Assembly (NCBI RefSeq): GCF_000689415.1
Contig: NZ_HG322950.1
Location: 2,487,501 to 2,551,500 of the forward strand
DNA: 64,000 bases
DNA from: Pseudomonas knackmussii B13
Lineage (GTDB): Bacteria; Pseudomonadota; Gammaproteobacteria; Pseudomonadales; Pseudomonadaceae
Reading direction: 5' to 3'
Below the pieces are notes generated by a model. It did not search any database. It saw only the letters and a list, made by a program, of their open reading frames with translations, and was not told where the DNA came from. Each line of letters starts with the position of its first letter. Position 1 is the stretch's first letter. Positions 52,081 to 60,836 of this stretch are shown one piece after another. A program made the position numbers and the translations under genes.

Positions 52081-53580
52081 TCAATAGGTGATGCACACCG
52101 ATTTGCTTTCGGTGAAGCCCTCGATGGCCGCGCGGCCGAATTCGCGGCCGATGCCCGATTGCTTGAAGCCGCCGAAGGGCAGGTTGGGGTCGAGCGGGAC
52201 GTGGTTGTTGACCCAGACGGTGCCGGCCTCGATGCGCGGGATCAGGTCCATCACCTTGCCCAGGTCGTTGCTCCAGATGCTCGCGGCCAGGCCGTAGGGG
52301 TTGTCGTTGATCTGCGCCACGGCGACGTCGAGGTCTTCGTATTTCAGCACCGAGAGCACCGGGCCGAAGATTTCCTCGCGGGCGCAGGCCATGCCGGCGT
52401 TAACGCCGGCGAGCACGGTCGGCTCGACGAAGTAGCCGGGCAGCTCCGGGCGGTTGCCGCCGCAGACGATGCGCGCGCCCTGGTCGCGGGCCACCTGCAG
52501 GTGCTGCAGCACGCTCTCCTGCTGGCGGCGCGAGACCAGCGGGTTGATCTGCGCCTGCGGGTCCATGCCCGCGCCTATCTTCAGTTCCGCGACCTGGGCG
52601 CCAAGGCGTTCGACGAAGGCGTCGTAGCAGCTCGCGTGGACGAAGAAGCGCGAGGCTGCCGCGCACACCTGGCCCTGGTTCAGCAGGCCGCCGCCGATGG
52701 CGCCGGCCACGGCCTTGTCGAGATCGGCGTCGGGCAGCACCAGCATGGGGTTCTTGCCGCCCAGTTCGAGGGTGAAGCGGGTCATGTTCTGCAGCGCCGT
52801 GCCGCCGACCTGCTTGCCGACTTCGGTGGAGCCGGTGAAGGACACCTTGCTCACCAGCGGGTGCGCCACCAGTGCCGCGCCGGCCACCGAGCCGCGGCCC
52901 AGCAGCACGTTGAACACGCCGGCGGGGATGCCCGCCTGGATTGCCAGTTCTGCCAGGCGCAGCACGGTCAGCGGGGTTTCGTCAGCGGGCTTGATGACGA
53001 TGGTGCAGCCGCAGGCCAGCGCCGGCATCACCTTCCACAGCGCGATCATCATCGGGAAGTTCCACGGCACTATGCCGGCCACCACGCCCACCGGCTCGCG
53101 GCGGGTGTAGGCGTTGAAGCGCGCGCCGGCGGGCATGGGGATGGAGACGTCGAGGGTCTGGCCTTCGATCTTGGTCGCCCAGCCGGCCATGTAGCGCATG
53201 TAGTTGACGGTGGCGCCGACCTCGATGGCGCGGGCGATGTGGATCGACTTGCCCTGGTTGAGGCTTTCCAGCTGGGCCAGTTCCTCGCCGTGCTGTTCCA
53301 CCAGGTCGGCGAAGCGCAGCAGGGTGCGTTCGCGCTCGGCCGGCGCCAGGCGGCTCCAGGCGCCGGAGCGGAAGGCGCGGTGCGCCGACTGGACAATGGC
53401 CTCGACCTGCGCGAGGTCGGCCTGGCAGGTTTCCGCCAGGGCGCTGTCGTCGGCCGGGTTGCGCAGCACGCGCACGGCTTCGTCGCCCTGCGGGCGTTGC
53501 TCGCCGTCGACGAAGGAGGCGTGGCGGCGGGCGAGGAAGGCTGCGACGCTGGAAAGGGGCTGGATCAGTTGGCTGGTCAT
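52081..53580 (-). CDS. aldehyde dehydrogenase, phenylacetaldehyde dehydrogenase-like
   Basis: 499 residues, NAD(P)-dependent aldehyde dehydrogenase. Motifs: the general-base glutamate in FTLELGGKNPML, the catalytic cysteine in NQGQVCAAASRFFV, the cofactor loop GSTEVGK, and the EIFGPVL segment. Length and the DGEQRPQGDEAV-type N-terminus fit FeaB/StyD phenylacetaldehyde dehydrogenases. It is divergent from an APC permease gene and near a FeaR-like AraC regulator, so its substrate is probably the aldehyde made from an arylethylamine or similar amine. P. aeruginosa has, as I recall, a comparable permease/ALDH/AraC neighbourhood near PA4070-PA4073. Confidence 0.86.
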   Translation of the reverse strand: MTSQLIQPLSSVAAFLARRHASFVDGEQRPQGDEAVRVLRNPADDSALAETCQADLAQVEAIVQSAHRAFRSGAWSRLAPAERERTLLRFADLVEQHGEELAQLESLNQGKSIHIARAIEVGATVNYMRYMAGWATKIEGQTLDVSIPMPAGARFNAYTRREPVGVVAGIVPWNFPMMIALWKVMPALACGCTIVIKPADETPLTVLRLAELAIQAGIPAGVFNVLLGRGSVAGAALVAHPLVSKVSFTGSTEVGKQVGGTALQNMTRFTLELGGKNPMLVLPDADLDKAVAGAIGGGLLNQGQVCAAASRFFVHASCYDAFVERLGAQVAELKIGAGMDPQAQINPLVSRRQQESVLQHLQVARDQGARIVCGGNRPELPGYFVEPTVLAGVNAGMACAREEIFGPVLSVLKYEDLDVAVAQINDNPYGLAASIWSNDLGKVMDLIPRIEAGTVWVNNHVPLDPNLPFGGFKQSGIGREFGRAAIEGFTESKSVCITY

Positions 53581-53648
53581 GGGGTGGCTCCCGAAACGAT
53601 GTAGGCGTTCAGGCTATCCAGGCCGCCGTATGGGCGGCTTGTCTGTGT

Positions 53649-53689
53649 CTGCCAGCCTTTCATGACCCGGGCTGCCGGCCCTGGCAGCC
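53649..53689. promoter_or_regulatory. inverted CTGGCAG elements in the aldehyde dehydrogenase/permease divergent promoter
   Basis: CTGCCAGCC (53649-53657) and CTGGCAGCC (53681-53689) are opposite copies of a TGGCAG half-site. FeaR-type regulators are reported to bind TGNCA-containing sites, so these are operator candidates for the AraC protein at 56111. Nothing else is seen in 53581-53898. Confidence 0.35.
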
Positions 53690-53898
53690 AGCAACAAATT
53701 CGTCGGCAGCCGTGGGCAAGAACCTGGCGGTGCACAGGCGCAGAGTGTTCGGCAAGATTCACCGGGCCGCGTCCTGCGCCGGTGCTGGTGGATCGCGGCC
53801 CGCTTCCACAACAATCGGCCGCGCCGTCGTAGCGGGGCTCCGCCCCTTGATGCCTAAGCCCACAAGAATCGAAAACATCTGCTTAGAGGCCCACCAAG

Positions 53899-55398
53899 AT
53901 GTCGATCAACCACAAGCTCAGCGAGCACCTGCAACGCGGCACGGTCGGTTTTCCCACCGCGCTGGCCAGCGCCATCGGGCTGATCATGGCCAGCCCCGTC
54001 ATCCTCACCGCGACCATGGGCTTCGGCATCGGCGGCAGCGCCTTCGCCGCGGCGATGCTGATCGCCCTGCTGATGATGCTGGCGCAGTCCACCACCTTCG
54101 CCGAGGCCGCCTCGGTGCTGCCCACCACCGGCTCGGTGTACGACTACATCTCCTGCGGGATGGGGCGCTTCTTCGCCATCACCGGGACCATCGCCGCCTA
54201 CCTGATCGTCCACGTCTTCGCCGGCACCGCCGAGACCATCCTTTCCGGGGTCATGGCGCTGGTGAACTTCGAACACCTGAACACCCTGGCCGAGTCGGCC
54301 GGCGGCTCCTGGCTGCTGGGCGTGGGCTTCGTGGTGGTGTTCGGCATCCTCAACGTGTTCGGCGTGAACGCCTTCGGCAAGGCCGAGGTGGTGCTGACCT
54401 TCGGCATGTGGACCACGCTGATGGTGTTCGGTGTGCTGGGCCTGATCCAGGCGCCCGCCGTGCAGCTGGACGGCTGGTTCGGCGCCTCCACCGTGGGCAC
54501 CGACCTGCAGACCGTGCTGTCGCTGGTGGGCATGGCTATGTTCATGTTCGTCGGCTGCGAGTTCGTCACCCCGCTGGCGCCGGACCTGCGCAACTCGGCG
54601 AAGGTGATGCCGCGCGCCATGGCGCTCGGCCTGGTCGGCGTTGCGGCGTGCATGTTCATCTATGGCGCGGCGATGAAACGCCAGGTGGAGAACGTGCTGC
54701 TCGATGCCGCCGCCGGCGTGCACTTGCTCGACACCCCCATGGCCATCCCGAAATTCGCCGAGCAGGTGATGGGGCACGTCGGTCCGCTTTGGCTGGGCCT
54801 GGGCTTCCTGTTCGCCGGCGCCGCCACCATCAACACCCTGATGGCCGGCGTGCCGCGGATCATGTACGGCATGGCGGTGGACGGCGCGCTGCCGAAGTTC
54901 TTCACCTACCTGCATCCGCGCTTCAAGAGCCCGGTGCTGTGCATCCTGGTGGCGGTGCTGATTCCGTGCGCCCATGCGCTCTGGCTGCGCGGCAACACCG
55001 ACCACATCATGAACCTGGTGCTGGCCGCGGTCTGCGCCTGGGGCGTGGCCTACCTGCTGGTGACAATCTCGGTGGTCAGCCTGCGCATACGCCGTCCGGA
55101 CCTGCCGCGCGCCTATCGCTCGCCGTGGTTCCCGCTGCCGCAAATCGTCTCCAGCGTCGGCATCCTGATCGGCATGTGGTACATCACCCCGCCGGGCATG
55201 AACCCCGCCGACATCTACGTGCCGTTCGCGGTGATGCTGGGCCTGACCGCCATCTACGCGCTGGGCTGGACCCTGCTGGTGCAGAAGGTCAACCCGTTCC
55301 GTCCGGTGCCGGTGGAAGAGGTGCTGGAGAAGGAATTCCGCAACGAGCCGGGCATCCATTCCAGCGAGTTCTACGGCCATGCTTCCAAGGCTGTCTGA
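53899..55398 (+). CDS. APC family amino acid/amine permease
   Basis: 499 residues, 12 hydrophobic segments. TM1 is IGLIMASPVILTATMGFG with the unwound glycine region, TM6 MFMFVGCEFVTPLAPDLRN, and the conserved PKFFTYLHPRFKSP loop. APC-superfamily secondary uptake system, likely for the amine or amino acid whose aldehyde is oxidised by the divergent aldehyde dehydrogenase. It overlaps the next gene by 20 bases. The start at 53899 follows AAGATG-type sequence rather than a strong AGGAG. Confidence 0.88.
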   Translation: MSINHKLSEHLQRGTVGFPTALASAIGLIMASPVILTATMGFGIGGSAFAAAMLIALLMMLAQSTTFAEAASVLPTTGSVYDYISCGMGRFFAITGTIAAYLIVHVFAGTAETILSGVMALVNFEHLNTLAESAGGSWLLGVGFVVVFGILNVFGVNAFGKAEVVLTFGMWTTLMVFGVLGLIQAPAVQLDGWFGASTVGTDLQTVLSLVGMAMFMFVGCEFVTPLAPDLRNSAKVMPRAMALGLVGVAACMFIYGAAMKRQVENVLLDAAAGVHLLDTPMAIPKFAEQVMGHVGPLWLGLGFLFAGAATINTLMAGVPRIMYGMAVDGALPKFFTYLHPRFKSPVLCILVAVLIPCAHALWLRGNTDHIMNLVLAAVCAWGVAYLLVTISVVSLRIRRPDLPRAYRSPWFPLPQIVSSVGILIGMWYITPPGMNPADIYVPFAVMLGLTAIYALGWTLLVQKVNPFRPVPVEEVLEKEFRNEPGIHSSEFYGHASKAV

Positions 55399-55957
55399 CT
55401 GGTGGAACAAGGCACCCTCGGGCTACCGCCCGGGGGTGACCCTGGAGCAGGCGCGGCGCAACCTCGGCGGCCTGCAATTCGAAGCGCTGGCGCCCGGGGC
55501 AGGGCGCTTCGCCACGGTGGACGGCGGGCTGGTCTTCGAGCTGCACGAGAAGCCCGAGTCGCAGTTCCTGATGCACCTGGTGCTCACCGAGTTCGTCGTC
55601 GACGGGCCTGCAGTGGGCGTCGAGGACGCGACCCTGGAGCTGCGCCACACCGGCGCCCTGCGTCGCCAGGGCATCGCCTGCAAGGTGCGCGAGGGCGACT
55701 CCACCCTGGGTGAGCGCCTCGCCGAGCGCCTGGCGCAGGATGAGCACCTGCAACGGGCGCTGCTGCCGCTGGACTTCAAGCGCCTGCAGCTGCAGCGCGC
55801 CGACGGTCGCTGGACCATCCGCCTCGAGCACATGGCCGCCAGCGAGGTGGTCAACCGCCTGCCGAACTTCCGCCGCTACCTGCGCCTGAGCCGCGAGCAG
55901 CGGGACTACCTGCTGCGCGCGCTGTTCCACTTGCGCCGCGTGCTGGGCGACTTCTGA
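55379..55957 (+). CDS. conserved hypothetical protein (possibly DUF3156 family)
   Basis: 192 residues. The start lies 20 bases inside the permease gene, so translation is coupled. The protein is soluble: LEQARRNLGGLQFEALAPGA at the start, a beta-rich middle (GLVFELHEKPESQFLMHLVL) and a helical end (LPNFRRYLRLSREQRDYLLRAL). I believe this corresponds to DUF3156, a family seen beside amine permeases in Pseudomonas, but the number is from memory. Role unknown; conservation beside the permease suggests a function in the same amine pathway. Confidence 0.68.
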   Translation: MLPRLSDWWNKAPSGYRPGVTLEQARRNLGGLQFEALAPGAGRFATVDGGLVFELHEKPESQFLMHLVLTEFVVDGPAVGVEDATLELRHTGALRRQGIACKVREGDSTLGERLAERLAQDEHLQRALLPLDFKRLQLQRADGRWTIRLEHMAASEVVNRLPNFRRYLRLSREQRDYLLRALFHLRRVLGDF

Positions 55958-56003
55958 GAGCGGTTCGCCGCTCTCTTTTCATTTACAGGTTATCGAGCGC
56001 GAC

Positions 56004-56019
56004 TGGCATCCGATTTGCG
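56004..56019 (+). promoter_or_regulatory. sigma-54-like -24/-12 promoter of the FeaR-like gene
   Basis: TGGCATCCGATTTGCG has GG and GC separated by 10 bases, close to TGGCAC-N5-TTGC. The predicted transcription start lies near 56030, about 80 bases before the regulator ATG. Nitrogen-responsive expression would fit an amine-use regulator. Confidence 0.45.
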
Positions 56020-56110
56020 TAGGAAAGGGCTGTCAGAAATTCGTTGCGAGCAAATAGATAACATGTTAACTGTTTTGCAACAAAAACAAGGTCACCCCAC
56101 GGAGGTGCGT

Positions 56111-57058
56111 ATGCAAGCCCAACCATCGGCACGGATCGGACTGGAAGGCTGGAGCGCGGCGCTGCGCTCGATCTGCGGTCAGTTCGAGACCGAGTTGGCC
56201 TTCAGCCGCTCGCTGTTCATCGGCGAGATCCATGCGCAATCGCACTCCGGCCTGACCATGGCGCACCTGCGCACCAATGCCGGGCTGATCGCCCGTAAAC
56301 GCCTCAATGCGGACCAGGACGACGACCGCCATTGCTTCCTCATCAGCCAGCGCAGCGGCTTCTCGCAGATCAGCCAGAACGGCATGAACATCCAGCTCTC
56401 GCCCGGCGAGCTGCTGCTGATGGATTCGGTGGGCAGCTGCGAGATCACGCCCTTCGGCCTCATCGAGCACGCCTCCCTGCACTTGCCGCGCGCAGCGGTG
56501 GAGAAGGTGCTGCCGGGGCGCAACAAGTTCGGCAAGGTGTCGGCCTCGTGCGCCAGCGGGCGCATGCTGCACCTGCTGGTCGACCAGCTCTGCCGCGAGC
56601 CGGAATCGACCCAGCCCGGCGCCGAGAGCGAGGCGCTGGTGAACGCCTTCATCAGTCTGCTCGGCCCGGCGCTGTCCGCCGGCACGCCGGAACCTTCGGG
56701 CGGCGTCGCGCTGCAAGGCTCCAATCTGCGCAGCTATGTGCAGAAGGTCATCGACGAATCCCTCACCCAGCCGAATCTCACGCCGGTGGGCCTGGCGCAG
56801 CGCCTGAACATTTCGGTGCGCCACCTGTACCGGCTGTTCGAAGAGCAGGGCGACAGCGTCTGCCGCTACATCCAGCGCGCGCGCCTGCAACGCAGCGCCG
56901 ACGACCTGGCGAACCCCTTCCTCAGGGGCGAGTCGATCACCACCATCGCCTACAAATGGGGCTTCACCGATTCGGCGCACTTCAGCCGCGCCTTCAAGAA
57001 GCACTTCGAGCGTTCGCCCAAGGATTTCCGCGCCGGCGCCCTGCAAGGCGCGGCCTGA
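56111..57058 (+). CDS. AraC family regulator, FeaR-like
   Basis: 315 residues, about the length of FeaR. An N-terminal AraC-binding-like domain (residues about 25-185; SQISQNGMNIQLSPGELLLM) is followed by a C-terminal double helix-turn-helix (about 210-308: LTPVGLAQRLNISVRHLYRLF, TIAYKWGFTDSAHFSRAFKKH). FeaR activates phenylethylamine/tyramine oxidation genes. ATG 56111 is preferred since GGAGGT lies 6 bases upstream; in-frame ATGs at 56015 and 56063 lack this. Likely regulator of the divergent aldehyde dehydrogenase and permease genes. Confidence 0.86.
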   Translation: MQAQPSARIGLEGWSAALRSICGQFETELAFSRSLFIGEIHAQSHSGLTMAHLRTNAGLIARKRLNADQDDDRHCFLISQRSGFSQISQNGMNIQLSPGELLLMDSVGSCEITPFGLIEHASLHLPRAAVEKVLPGRNKFGKVSASCASGRMLHLLVDQLCREPESTQPGAESEALVNAFISLLGPALSAGTPEPSGGVALQGSNLRSYVQKVIDESLTQPNLTPVGLAQRLNISVRHLYRLFEEQGDSVCRYIQRARLQRSADDLANPFLRGESITTIAYKWGFTDSAHFSRAFKKHFERSPKDFRAGALQGAA

Positions 57059-57065
57059 AGCCGCC

Positions 57066-57404
57066 TCAGTGCAACTGGTCGACGAGCACGGCGTTGGTAT
57101 AGATCAGGCTGTCGTCGCTGGCGCGGTGCCCGACCAGGTGGAAGTGGCCGCGTTCCTCGAAGTCCAGGTAGACGCGGAACTTGCAGTCGGTGAGTGGGCC
57201 GTAGCCTTCCGGCACCTCTAGCTCCAGGGTGCTCATGTCGACGTCTACCCAGCATTCCTTTTCGTGGGTCCGCTGCAGCTTTTCTTCTGCTTCTTCCAAC
57301 CGACGGTGGTCGGCGCCGTTGATGTAGAAGTGGATGTCTTCGATGGGAGTGGACATGGCGTCCGGGCTGGGCTTCCACCAGCCCTCGATGGTCAGGGTGC
57401 TCAT
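57066..57404 (-). CDS. conserved hypothetical protein (112 aa), copy 2
   Basis: Paralogue of the protein at 46867, same length, with MSTLTIEGWWKPSPDA, DHRRLEEAEEKLQRTHEKE and RASDDSLIYTNAVLVDQ. No insertions or deletions relative to copy 1. Both genes end against a plus-strand or REP-containing region and carry alike upstream DNA. Function unknown; retention of two copies suggests both are expressed. Confidence 0.7.
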   Translation of the reverse strand: MSTLTIEGWWKPSPDAMSTPIEDIHFYINGADHRRLEEAEEKLQRTHEKECWVDVDMSTLELEVPEGYGPLTDCKFRVYLDFEERGHFHLVGHRASDDSLIYTNAVLVDQLH

Positions 57405-57500
57405 GGCATGGCCTCCTGCATGATGGCGGGCAAGGTGTTGCCCAGCCTTCAAAAGAGTCAGACCGAGGATCGGCTCCAGCTTCGATTGTCCCGCCTGGCG
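57405..57500 (-). repeat. duplicated promoter/leader of the 112-aa gene, copy 2
   Basis: Second copy of the upstream DNA described at 47206-47305. The GGAGGCCATGCC block includes the ribosome site; farther upstream TTCGAT and the GACCGAGG segment are shared. Confidence 0.55.
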
Positions 57501-57570
57501 GCGTGACCGTCATCGCTTTTGCGGCGGACGGTCGGGCGCCGCGCCGGCGCCCGCCGCGGCAGCCGGACGG

Positions 57571-58683
57571 TCAGTCGGCGAGTTGCTTCGCCAGCTCATG
57601 CACGCGCTGGCGGAGGAAGGCAGCTGCCTCGCTGCCGGGCTGCTGCAACTGGATGAATTCCAGCAGCGGGTCTTCCACCGCGGTCCGCAGGCCGCTCATT
57701 TCCTCCAGCACCGCCAGGCCGCAGAAGGGCACGTAGGCCTCGGCGTAGCCGCCTTCATGGACCAGCACCAGACGCCCGTCGCACAGCTGCTCGGCCGCCT
57801 CGCGCAGGCGCGCGGTCATGGCGCGGAAGCTGCCGCTGTGCAGCAGCATGCGAGCCAGCGGATCGACTGCGTTGGCGTCGTAGCCGCAGGCAACGATGAT
57901 CAGTTGCGGGCGGAAACGCTGCAGCGCCGGCAGGACGATCTCGTCCAGTGCCTGCAGGTAGGCGTCGTGGCCGCTTCCGGCGGGCAGCGGGATGTTCAGG
58001 TTGGCGCCCAGGCCTGCGCCGCGGCCGCGGTCGGCGACGCCGCCGTAGCCCGGCGGGAAGCAGTTCTCCTGGTGCAGGGAAATGCTCAGGACGTCGCCGC
58101 GCTCCTCATAGATCGCCTGGGTACCGTTGCCGTGGTGCACGTCCCAGTCGATCACCGCCACCCGTTCGAGACCGTGGCGTGCCTTGGCTGCCTCGATGGC
58201 GACGGGGATGTTCGCCAGCATGCAGAAGCCCATGGCCTGGTCGGCCAGGCAGTGGTGGCCCGGCGGGCGCGACAGCGAGTAGGCGTTGTCCGCCTCGCCG
58301 CGCAGCACGCAATCCACCGCTGCCATGGCCAGGCCGGCGGAGAGCCTGGCGATCTCGTAGCTTCCCGGGCCGATGGGCGCGTGGTCGCCCAGCTCGCCGC
58401 CGCCGGCGTCGCTGAGGGCCTTGAAGCGTTGCAGGTAGTGCTCCGGGTGGATGCGCAGCAGATCCTGCTCGCTGGCCGGTTCGGCGCTGCGCAGGTCGAG
58501 GCGACGGGTCAGGCCGGAAACGTCCATCAGGCTCTTCAGCCGGCGCTTGCTTTCCGGCGATTCGGCGTGGCCGCCGCCGGCCGGCGGCTGTACCCAGCCG
58601 CCCACGGGGAGGAACAGGGCGTGCTGGCTGGCGCTGTGCCAGAGGGTCAGTTCATCGAAGAAGAACGCAGTGCGTCGGGTCAT
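57571..58683 (-). CDS. histone-deacetylase-family amidohydrolase (HdaH/acetylpolyamine-type)
   Basis: 370 residues, arginase-deacetylase fold. The catalytic histidine pair is in RPPGHHCLA (143-144), zinc ligands in DWDVHHGNGTQ (D181, H183) and GYDANAVDP, and the transition-state tyrosine in HEGGYAEAY. This fits class II HDAC-like enzymes such as HdaH and P. aeruginosa PA3774, or acetylpolyamine amidohydrolases. It removes acyl groups from an amine; the substrate is not known. ATG 58683 follows GGAG. It is the last gene after the MFS (12-base gap) and outer-membrane protein genes, so it belongs to a catabolic operon, which suggests a small-molecule amide substrate. Confidence 0.85.
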   Translation of the reverse strand: MTRRTAFFFDELTLWHSASQHALFLPVGGWVQPPAGGGHAESPESKRRLKSLMDVSGLTRRLDLRSAEPASEQDLLRIHPEHYLQRFKALSDAGGGELGDHAPIGPGSYEIARLSAGLAMAAVDCVLRGEADNAYSLSRPPGHHCLADQAMGFCMLANIPVAIEAAKARHGLERVAVIDWDVHHGNGTQAIYEERGDVLSISLHQENCFPPGYGGVADRGRGAGLGANLNIPLPAGSGHDAYLQALDEIVLPALQRFRPQLIIVACGYDANAVDPLARMLLHSGSFRAMTARLREAAEQLCDGRLVLVHEGGYAEAYVPFCGLAVLEEMSGLRTAVEDPLLEFIQLQQPGSEAAAFLRQRVHELAKQLAD

Positions 58684-58695
58684 GGGAAGCTCCAT

Positions 58696-59853
58696 TCAGA
58701 GGGGGTGGGGCGTGGCGGTAGCCGCGCGCGGGCGGCTGCCGAGGATCAGCGGGAGGGCGAGGACGGTGAGCGCGGCGGCGGCCGGCAGCAGGTTCTGGAA
58801 GCTGCCGTCGGCGCCGATCAGGCGCCCGCCGATGGCCGGGCCGAGGGCCAGGCCTGCGCCTATCACCAGGTTGCTCAGGCTCATCAGGCGGCCGCTGGCG
58901 TCGAGTTCGGCGAGGCTGGCGAGGATGAACGGCAGGGCGTAGGTCCAGGTGAACTTGAACAGCAGCGCGGCCAGGGCGAAGCGCGCCAGGGGCGGGTCGC
59001 CGAGCAGCAGGAGGATGGCCAGGGCCATGAGCGAGAAGCCGGCGACCAACTGGCGTTCGCGACGCCAGCGCTCGCCAATCAGGCTGGCGCAGCCGGCCCC
59101 GACGATGCCGGCCAGGGTGGCCACGGCCAGTACCTCGCCGCCGAGGGTGGCGGACAACCCGGCGCGCGCGCCGATGGCACCGACGAAGGTCCAGACGGCG
59201 CTAAGGGCGACGTAGAAGCCGAACAGCCCGAGGATTGCCGTCAGCACCTTCCAGCGCGCGGGCGCCGGCTGTTGGCTGCCGCCCCTTGCGACCGCACTTG
59301 CGCCGGCCGGGAAGGCGCGCACCAGTGGGAGCGCCAGCAGCATGAGTGCGGCGAGGGCCAGATAGCCTGCGCCCAGGCCGTATGCCTGGTACAGCCGAGG
59401 CAGTAAGGCCAGGCCAATGGCGCCTAGCACCAGTTGGCCGAGCACCCAGATGCCGTAGGCGCGGCTGGGGTTGGGCATGCCGGCGGCGCAGGAGAGGCAG
59501 AGGATCATCAGCGATCCGCCGCAGAAGGCGCTCAGACCGCGCAGGCCGAGCAACGTGTGGTAGTCGACAGCCTGTGCCGAGGCCAGGTTGGCAAGGATGA
59601 AGCCCAGCGCCGCGAGCAGGCCGGCCAGGCGCCAGTCGACGCGCTTCAGCCAGTACAGCGAGGGCAGGGTGGCCAGGCTCATGGCGCCCAGCTCGACGGC
59701 GAACAGGTCGCCGATGCGCGCCGGTTCCAGCTGCAGCTGGACGGCCAGTTGGCTGGCGATGGCGGGCGCGGTGAGCAGCACCGCCGGGGTGATCGCGGCG
59801 AACAGCACCACGGCCGCCAGCAGAGCCGGCGAGGAATTGCGCGAGAGGGTCAT
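58696..59853 (-). CDS. MFS transporter
   Basis: 385 residues, 12 hydrophobic segments arranged as two six-helix halves. The loop between TM2 and TM3 is LYWLKRVDWRLAG; TM4 region LRGLSAFCGGSLMI. Major facilitator, probably for uptake of the growth substrate of this cluster. ATG 59853 has GGAG 7 bases upstream. It follows the outer-membrane protein gene by 10 bases and precedes the HDAC-like gene by 12 bases. Confidence 0.84.
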   Translation of the reverse strand: MTLSRNSSPALLAAVVLFAAITPAVLLTAPAIASQLAVQLQLEPARIGDLFAVELGAMSLATLPSLYWLKRVDWRLAGLLAALGFILANLASAQAVDYHTLLGLRGLSAFCGGSLMILCLSCAAGMPNPSRAYGIWVLGQLVLGAIGLALLPRLYQAYGLGAGYLALAALMLLALPLVRAFPAGASAVARGGSQQPAPARWKVLTAILGLFGFYVALSAVWTFVGAIGARAGLSATLGGEVLAVATLAGIVGAGCASLIGERWRRERQLVAGFSLMALAILLLLGDPPLARFALAALLFKFTWTYALPFILASLAELDASGRLMSLSNLVIGAGLALGPAIGGRLIGADGSFQNLLPAAAALTVLALPLILGSRPRAATATPHPL

Positions 59854-59863
59854 GACGGGCTCC

Positions 59864-60733
59864 TCAGAATACGTGGACGAAGCGCAGCAGCAGGTTGTCC
59901 TGGGCATAAGCGTTGTCCGTGGAAAGTGGTGCGGTCAGGCCGAGCAGCAACTGGTTCTGGGCGTCCAGCCAGTGGCCGACCTCGAAGCCGGCCTGGGTGT
60001 AGCGCTGGTGGCTGTCGTCGAGGTCGTGGCCGCCTAGGCGCAGGGCGCCGCCGTCGGCAGCGATGAAGCGCAGCGCGCCGTAGGTGCTGGGGGTGAAGTC
60101 GTAGGAGGCGAAGGCTTGCAGGCGATACAGCGGTTTCTGTTCGAGGGTGGCGCCAAGGTAATCGTCGTTGTCGCCGTAGAGCTGGGCTTCGAGGTTGGCT
60201 TCCAGCATCCACTTCTCGCCGACGCCCTGGGTGTAGTTGTAGTTCAGGTCCAGGCTCCAACGGTTGGCGCCCGGCGAGACACCCGGGTCCTTGGCGTGGT
60301 ACTCGCCCAGCGGCAGGCCGAGCAGCACCAGCAGGCCGCTGTAGGTACGCGCCTGCGGGTCGTTGATGAAGAACAGCGTGCCGCCCACCTGCGGATCGCC
60401 AAGGCCGCTTTCGTGGCTGTGCTCGCTGGCGCCGGGCGTGCGCGCTTCGATGTCGGCGTAAGGCACGATGAACTGCGGGGTACACAGGGTTCCGCAGATG
60501 TCGCTGAACCACAGCTGGCGGTAGGCCAGGGCGTTGACCTTGAGGTCGGCCTTGCCGTTGGCGTCGGCGTCGCCGTGGAAGTCCTCGGAACGGGTCAGCG
60601 GCAGGTAGGTGACGCCGACCGTGGTGCCGACCGATGCGGTGACGAAGTCGCGGGCGTTGAGGTCGGCCGCCTGCGCGTGGCCGAGGGATAGTGCGCCAAG
60701 GGCGCAGAGCGAAAGGCTTCTGTGCAGTCTCAT
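59864..60733 (-). CDS. outer-membrane protein of the phenol-degradation (meta-pathway) family
   Basis: 289 residues, signal peptide to about residue 22 (SLGHAQA-ADLN). Beta-barrel-like strands end in phenylalanine (LLLRFVHVF). It matches the MetA-pathway-of-phenol-degradation family (PF13557), thought to be a channel for hydrophobic substrates. First gene of the OMP-MFS-HDAC unit. The LuxR gene upstream is separated by 103 bases. Confidence 0.82.
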   Translation of the reverse strand: MRLHRSLSLCALGALSLGHAQAADLNARDFVTASVGTTVGVTYLPLTRSEDFHGDADANGKADLKVNALAYRQLWFSDICGTLCTPQFIVPYADIEARTPGASEHSHESGLGDPQVGGTLFFINDPQARTYSGLLVLLGLPLGEYHAKDPGVSPGANRWSLDLNYNYTQGVGEKWMLEANLEAQLYGDNDDYLGATLEQKPLYRLQAFASYDFTPSTYGALRFIAADGGALRLGGHDLDDSHQRYTQAGFEVGHWLDAQNQLLLGLTAPLSTDNAYAQDNLLLRFVHVF

Positions 60734-60836
60734 GGAGGTTTTCTTCTTCTGACGGTGGGGCGAGCGAAAGCCTCCCCGGGCGTCGCGCGCGGGCGCGGCG
60801 TCAGGCGTTGGAGGCGGTGGGGAAAGCGGTCGGCGA

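Noticed and set aside
53854..55410. 518-codon minus-strand frame opposite the APC permease
   Set aside because: His/Gln/Asp-rich shadow without hydrophobic segments; the plus strand has 12 clear helices.
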